Assembly: GCA_017861095.1 (NCBI GenBank)
Contig: JAGFXI010000012.1
Span: forward strand, 1 to 16,108
Length of the DNA: 16,108 nt
Source of the DNA: Deltaproteobacteria bacterium
GTDB taxonomy: Bacteria; Desulfobacterota; Syntrophobacteria; BM002
Direction of reading: 5' to 3'
The position numbers and the translations under genes are program-made. The notes below the pieces were generated by a model. It had not been told where the DNA came from, ran no database searches, and saw only the letters and a list, made by a program, of their open reading frames with translations. Positions 13,456-16,108 of this stretch are shown piece by piece (the stretch's first letter is position 1; every line of letters begins with the position of its first letter).

Positions 13456-13789
13456 CGGCGAGCTCAGCATCGTACTGGTCGGGGACGAAGAGATAGGTTC
13501 GCTGAACTGGCACTACCTGAAGCGCCGTGGCCCCACCAACGTCCTGGCCTTCCCCATGCGGGAGGGGGAGTTCGGCGACCTTCACCCGCACCTGCTCGGT
13601 GATGTGGTAATCTCCCTACCCTTCGCTCGGCGCGAAGCGGAAGAGGCGGGCACCTCGCTGGAGGCGATGGTGGACCGTCTCCTGGTGCACGGCATCTTAC
13701 ACCTCTTCGGCTACGACCACGAAAAGAATGATCTTGCCGCTCGGGAGATGGACGAGCGAAGCGAGGAACTGCTGGCCTTGCTCACGTGA
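13355..13789 (+). CDS. ybeY: Endoribonuclease YbeY
   Basis: Metal-dependent single-strand endoribonuclease needed for 16S rRNA 3'-end maturation and ribosome quality control. The zinc motif HGILHLFGYDH supplies H112, H116 and H122, and the family segment RRGPTNVLAFPM lies before it (about 57-68), with LLGDVVIS at about 80-87. Length 144 is normal. The start is ATG 13355 (MEIQVANRQ), where the family's N-terminal strand begins; a later start would cut into the fold. It therefore overlaps pgpH by 101 bp in a different frame. phoH, pgpH and ybeY form the conserved cluster. Confidence 0.96.
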   Translation: MEIQVANRQNEIETDPERIAAKARKILNALACPDGELSIVLVGDEEIGSLNWHYLKRRGPTNVLAFPMREGEFGDLHPHLLGDVVISLPFARREAEEAGTSLEAMVDRLLVHGILHLFGYDHEKNDLAAREMDERSEELLALLT

Positions 13790-14064
13790 ATGATCGCCTC
13801 CGTCCTGTCGAAGAGCCAGCGCCGATCTTTCAGGGTTGTTCCTCCAGAGCTTGATCATGAGGAGGAGCAAACTGTGCGTGCGCTTCGGTCGAGGCTGCAG
13901 CTCGGGTGGTCTCGGCCCGGAGATTGCTCCTGGAGAGGTGTCGGGCTTGGGTGAACATCGGTTTTGGCCGGGCAAGAGGCATTCGTACCTTTCCGGAGGC
14001 GCCGGGTATTCCATCCAACTAACACCTCTGCAACCACAATGGACTGAAGAGGAAGGAGACAGAT
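13790..14064 (+). other. Gap between ybeY and pdxJ without a recognisable gene
   Basis: About 275 bp. It has an 8-bp inverted repeat, AGGAGCAA (13863-13870) with TTGCTCCT (13924-13931), and a partial copy of the TCCTGTCGAAG motif near its left end (13803-13813). No convincing promoter, terminator or RNA gene was found, and open frames here look like chance. Confidence 0.5.
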
Positions 14065-14808
14065 GTGGCGAAGCTCGCAGTAAGTGTGGATCATGTGGCC
14101 ACCTTGCGGCAGGCCCGGCAGGCAGCCGTTCCCGACCCGGTGACGGCGGCCGCCATTGCCGAACTGGCCGGGGCCCGGGGCATCGCCGTGCATCTCCGCG
14201 AGGATCGGCGCCACATCCAGGACCGGGATGTGAGTCTGCTCAGGCAGATGGTGAAGACCAAGTTGAACCTGGAGATGGCCGCGAGCCACGAGATGCTGAA
14301 GATCGCCTTGAGTGTAAAACCGGATATGGTAACCCTGATGCCCGAGCGGCGGGAGGAGGCGACCACGGAAGGCGGCCTCGAAACCCAGCTCAACAAGGAC
14401 ATGTTGAAAAAGCTGGTCCGCGTGGTGCGCGACGCCGACGTCATCGTCAGTCTCCTCCTCAGCCCGGAAATGGACCAGATCAAAACGGCCGTCCGGGTGG
14501 AGGCGCAATACGTCCAAATCCATACCGGCGCTTTCTGCGAGGCCCATACCTTCGGGCAGCGACAGGAGCAGTTCGTTCGCATTCAGAACGCGGTGAAAAT
14601 GGCCCATAAGCTGGGGCTGGGCGTCACCGCCGGTTACGGCTTGAACTATCAGAACATCGGCTGGCTCTTGGATCTTGGGGAGATCGAGGAGTTCATCGTC
14701 GGCCATGCTATCATCGCCCGGGCCGTCATGGTCGGTCTCGAGCAGGCGGTCCGGGACATGGTGGACCTGATCGGCCGGGGTGGAATGTCGTATCGGGGCG
14801 GACGATGA
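14065..14808 (+). CDS. pdxJ: Pyridoxine 5'-phosphate synthase
   Basis: Condenses 1-deoxyxylulose 5-phosphate with 3-amino-2-oxopropyl phosphate to pyridoxine 5'-phosphate, the last step of DXP-dependent vitamin B6 synthesis. The TIM-barrel is intact: VSVDHVATLRQAR (about 6-18), DPVTAAAIAELAGA, GIAVHLREDRRHIQDRDV (about 39-56), NLEMA, and LMPERREEATTEGGL (about 90-104), followed by VHTGAF-like QIHTGAFCEAH and GLGVTAGYGLNYQN. Length 247 is standard. Start GTG 14065 has AAGGAG 6 nt upstream; the overlapping ATG at 14063 is in another frame. It overlaps acpS by 4 bp (ATGA), forming the pdxJ-acpS-nnr operon common in Desulfobacterota-like genomes. Confidence 0.97.
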   Translation: MAKLAVSVDHVATLRQARQAAVPDPVTAAAIAELAGARGIAVHLREDRRHIQDRDVSLLRQMVKTKLNLEMAASHEMLKIALSVKPDMVTLMPERREEATTEGGLETQLNKDMLKKLVRVVRDADVIVSLLLSPEMDQIKTAVRVEAQYVQIHTGAFCEAHTFGQRQEQFVRIQNAVKMAHKLGLGVTAGYGLNYQNIGWLLDLGEIEEFIVGHAIIARAVMVGLEQAVRDMVDLIGRGGMSYRGGR

Positions 14809-15182
14809 TCCGTGGGATCGGCATCGACCTGGTGCAGATCGACCGCATAGAGCGAGCCGCGGAACGGTGGGGGCAGCGTTTCCTCGAGCGGATTTTTTGC
14901 CCGGAGGAGATCGAGCTCTGCCAGAAACGGGCCAAGCCGGCATCGTGTCTGGCTCTTAGATTCGCCGCCAAGGAGGCCTTTGCCAAAGCGCTGGGGCTCG
15001 GCATCCGGAGCGGCCTCACCTGGCGCGACATCGAGGTTGTCAATGACGAGCTCGGCAGGCCGGGCCTACGGCTCAAGGCCCGGGCCCAGGAGCTTCTCGG
15101 CTCGATAGGGGCGGAGAGGACCTGGCTGAGCCTTTCGGATGAGAGCACCATCGCCGCGGCGGTGGTGGTGCTCGAGGGGTAG
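14805..15182 (+). CDS. acpS: Holo-[acyl-carrier-protein] synthase
   Basis: Transfers the 4'-phosphopantetheine arm of coenzyme A to a serine of acyl carrier protein, activating fatty-acid synthesis. Seen: GIGIDLVQIDRIE (residues 4-16) with the metal-binding Asp8, and RFAAKEAFAKALG (about 48-60) with the catalytic Glu. The C-terminal strand reads LSLSDESTIAAAVVVLE; here Asp takes the place of the His of the Bacillus enzyme, as it does in E. coli (LADE), so this is not a defect. Length 125 is normal. The ATG overlaps the pdxJ stop; nnr follows 7 bp later. Confidence 0.96.
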   Translation: MIRGIGIDLVQIDRIERAAERWGQRFLERIFCPEEIELCQKRAKPASCLALRFAAKEAFAKALGLGIRSGLTWRDIEVVNDELGRPGLRLKARAQELLGSIGAERTWLSLSDESTIAAAVVVLEG

Positions 15183-15189
15183 CACGGCC

Positions 15190-16108
15190 ATGCGCATCGT
15201 GACCGCAGACGAGATGGCTGCCATGGATCGAATCACCATCGACCGGGTCGGTATTCCCGGGGTGGTGCTCATGGAGAACGCCGGGCGCGGGGCATGCGAG
15301 GTGATGTGGCGACACTTCCCGGATCTCGCCGGGAAGCGGGTGCTTCTTTGGCAGCGGCGGGTGCAGGTTGGCGTGTGCTGTCTGAGAGAGCTCGCCGATT
15401 ATCGAGGAGACGCTCGGATCAACCTCGAGATTCTCGAGAAGTTGGGTGTGCCGGTGGAGGTCATGGCCGACGCGGCGGCTTTGCCTCGGCTCCGCGAGCG
15501 GCTGGCCGCCGCCAATCTCGTCGTGGATGCTATCCTGGGGACGGGCCTGAACGCCCCGGTGCGCGGCTTCTACCGGGACATCATCCAACTCGTGAACGAG
15601 CTTGGCCGGCCGGTATTCGCCGTGGACCTCCCCTCGGGGCTCGATGCCACCACGGGGCTCCCCCTGGGGGTGTGCATCGAGGCGAGCGTGACCGCCACCT
15701 TCGGCCTGGCCAAGATAGGCCAACTGGTGACGCCGGGGTGCTCATTCGTGGGACATCTGGAGGTCGTGGATATCGGCCTTCCCCGGAGCGTCACCGAAAT
15801 GGAGGAGCCGCTACGCCTTTGGCTCGACCCGCGTGAACTGGCAACCCTGGTGCGGGCGCGAGAGAGCGCCAGCCACAAGGGCTCGTTTGGCCATGTGTTG
15901 GTTGTGGCGGGCTCCGTGGGCAAGACCGGAGCCGGGGCCATGGCAAGCATGGGAGCAGCGCGAGCAGGCGCCGGGCTGGTGACACTCGCGGTTCCGGTCT
16001 CACTCCATGGGCTCATGGAGGTGAAGCTCACCGAGGTGATGACCGAACCCCTTGCCGAGACCGCGGAGCAGACCATAGCCGAGGCTGCCGTGCCCCGGCT
16101 CGAGGAGC
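15190..16108 (+). CDS. nnr: Bifunctional NAD(P)HX epimerase/dehydratase Nnr, partial, with damaged epimerase motif
   Basis: Repairs hydrated NAD(P)H: the N-terminal domain epimerises the R and S forms and the C-terminal domain dehydrates with ADP. Good family sequence flanks the defect: MRIVTADEMAAMDR and VLMENAGR before, then GDARINLEILEKLGVPVEVM, VVDAILGTG and VFAVDLPSGLDATTG after, and the dehydratase start SHKGSFGHVLVVAGSVGKTGAGA (first part, residues 228-238). Between GKRVLL and RGDAR the frame encodes WQRRVQVGVCCLRELADY (54-71) where the family has the NNGGDG phosphate loop and about twice as many residues. The frame stays open. Residue 306 is the last before the window edge. Start ATG 15190 fits the family N-terminus. 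Either the epimerase is inactive or the sequence contains errors; the dehydratase half looks sound. Confidence 0.88.
   Translation, partial: MRIVTADEMAAMDRITIDRVGIPGVVLMENAGRGACEVMWRHFPDLAGKRVLLWQRRVQVGVCCLRELADYRGDARINLEILEKLGVPVEVMADAAALPRLRERLAAANLVVDAILGTGLNAPVRGFYRDIIQLVNELGRPVFAVDLPSGLDATTGLPLGVCIEASVTATFGLAKIGQLVTPGCSFVGHLEVVDIGLPRSVTEMEEPLRLWLDPRELATLVRARESASHKGSFGHVLVVAGSVGKTGAGAMASMGAARAGAGLVTLAVPVSLHGLMEVKLTEVMTEPLAETAEQTIAEAAVPRLEE

Noticed and set aside
13863..13931. 8-bp inverted repeat AGGAGCAA / TTGCTCCT as a regulatory hairpin before pdxJ
   Set aside because: The loop is over 50 nt and the stem short; easily due to chance.
13855..14943. 362-aa open frame on the minus strand across pdxJ and acpS
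   Set aside because: It runs through the ybeY-pdxJ gap and antisense to two certain genes and shows no domain; GC-driven shadow.

Overview
The window is a high-GC bacterial chromosome segment, most likely from an uncultivated Gram-negative lineage of the Desulfobacterota or Methylomirabilota (NC10) kind. The evidence for this is a long SRP RNA with an Alu-type closing stem, the clusters phoH-pgpH-ybeY and pdxJ-acpS-nnr, a lipoprotein signal on MsrA, and an apparent selenocysteine codon. The taxonomic guess is inference only. Most of the content is vitamin and housekeeping genes; no prophage, CRISPR array or transposase gene was seen.

Left part, minus strand (1-4582): an ECF-type thiamine-precursor transporter (ThiW S component and an ATPase running off the left edge) sits behind a TPP riboswitch whose terminator and competing antiterminator can both be read from the sequence. 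Upstream of it are an orphan 119-aa gene and msrA. MsrA is the most striking item: its catalytic GCFW motif is written G-TGA-F-W, the conserved frame continues on both sides, and a compact hairpin lies at the spacing expected of a bacterial SECIS. This gives a 264-residue predicted lipoprotein selenoenzyme. Its promoter carries a Fur-like palindrome over the -10 and a tandem 13-bp repeat next to the -35. nadB lies further upstream and faces left from an AT-rich divergent promoter region.

Middle, plus strand (4640-7241): a probable operon of a small acidic protein, a HAD phosphatase and a J-domain protein with overlapping ends, then a TraB/PrgY-like protein behind a leader with mutually exclusive hairpins, then the SRP RNA gene with its own promoter. 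The stretch 7242-7595 has no gene but holds a solo repeat end and a 172-nt element closed by a 24-bp perfect inverted repeat.

Right part: mazG and cvpA on the minus strand diverge from yjbQ-phoH-pgpH-ybeY-pdxJ-acpS-nnr on the plus strand. A 239-bp element with 15-bp terminal inverted repeats lies between phoH and pgpH, and its first three bases form the phoH stop codon. pgpH overlaps ybeY by 101 bp. nnr runs off the right edge, and its epimerase domain has lost the nucleotide-binding NNGGDG segment through compensating frame changes.

Together the genes cover cofactor supply (thiamine salvage, NAD and PLP synthesis, NAD(P)HX repair, acyl-carrier activation), RNA and ribosome maintenance (YbeY, PhoH, SRP), c-di-AMP turnover (PgpH), nucleotide-pool cleaning (MazG) and oxidative-damage repair (MsrA).
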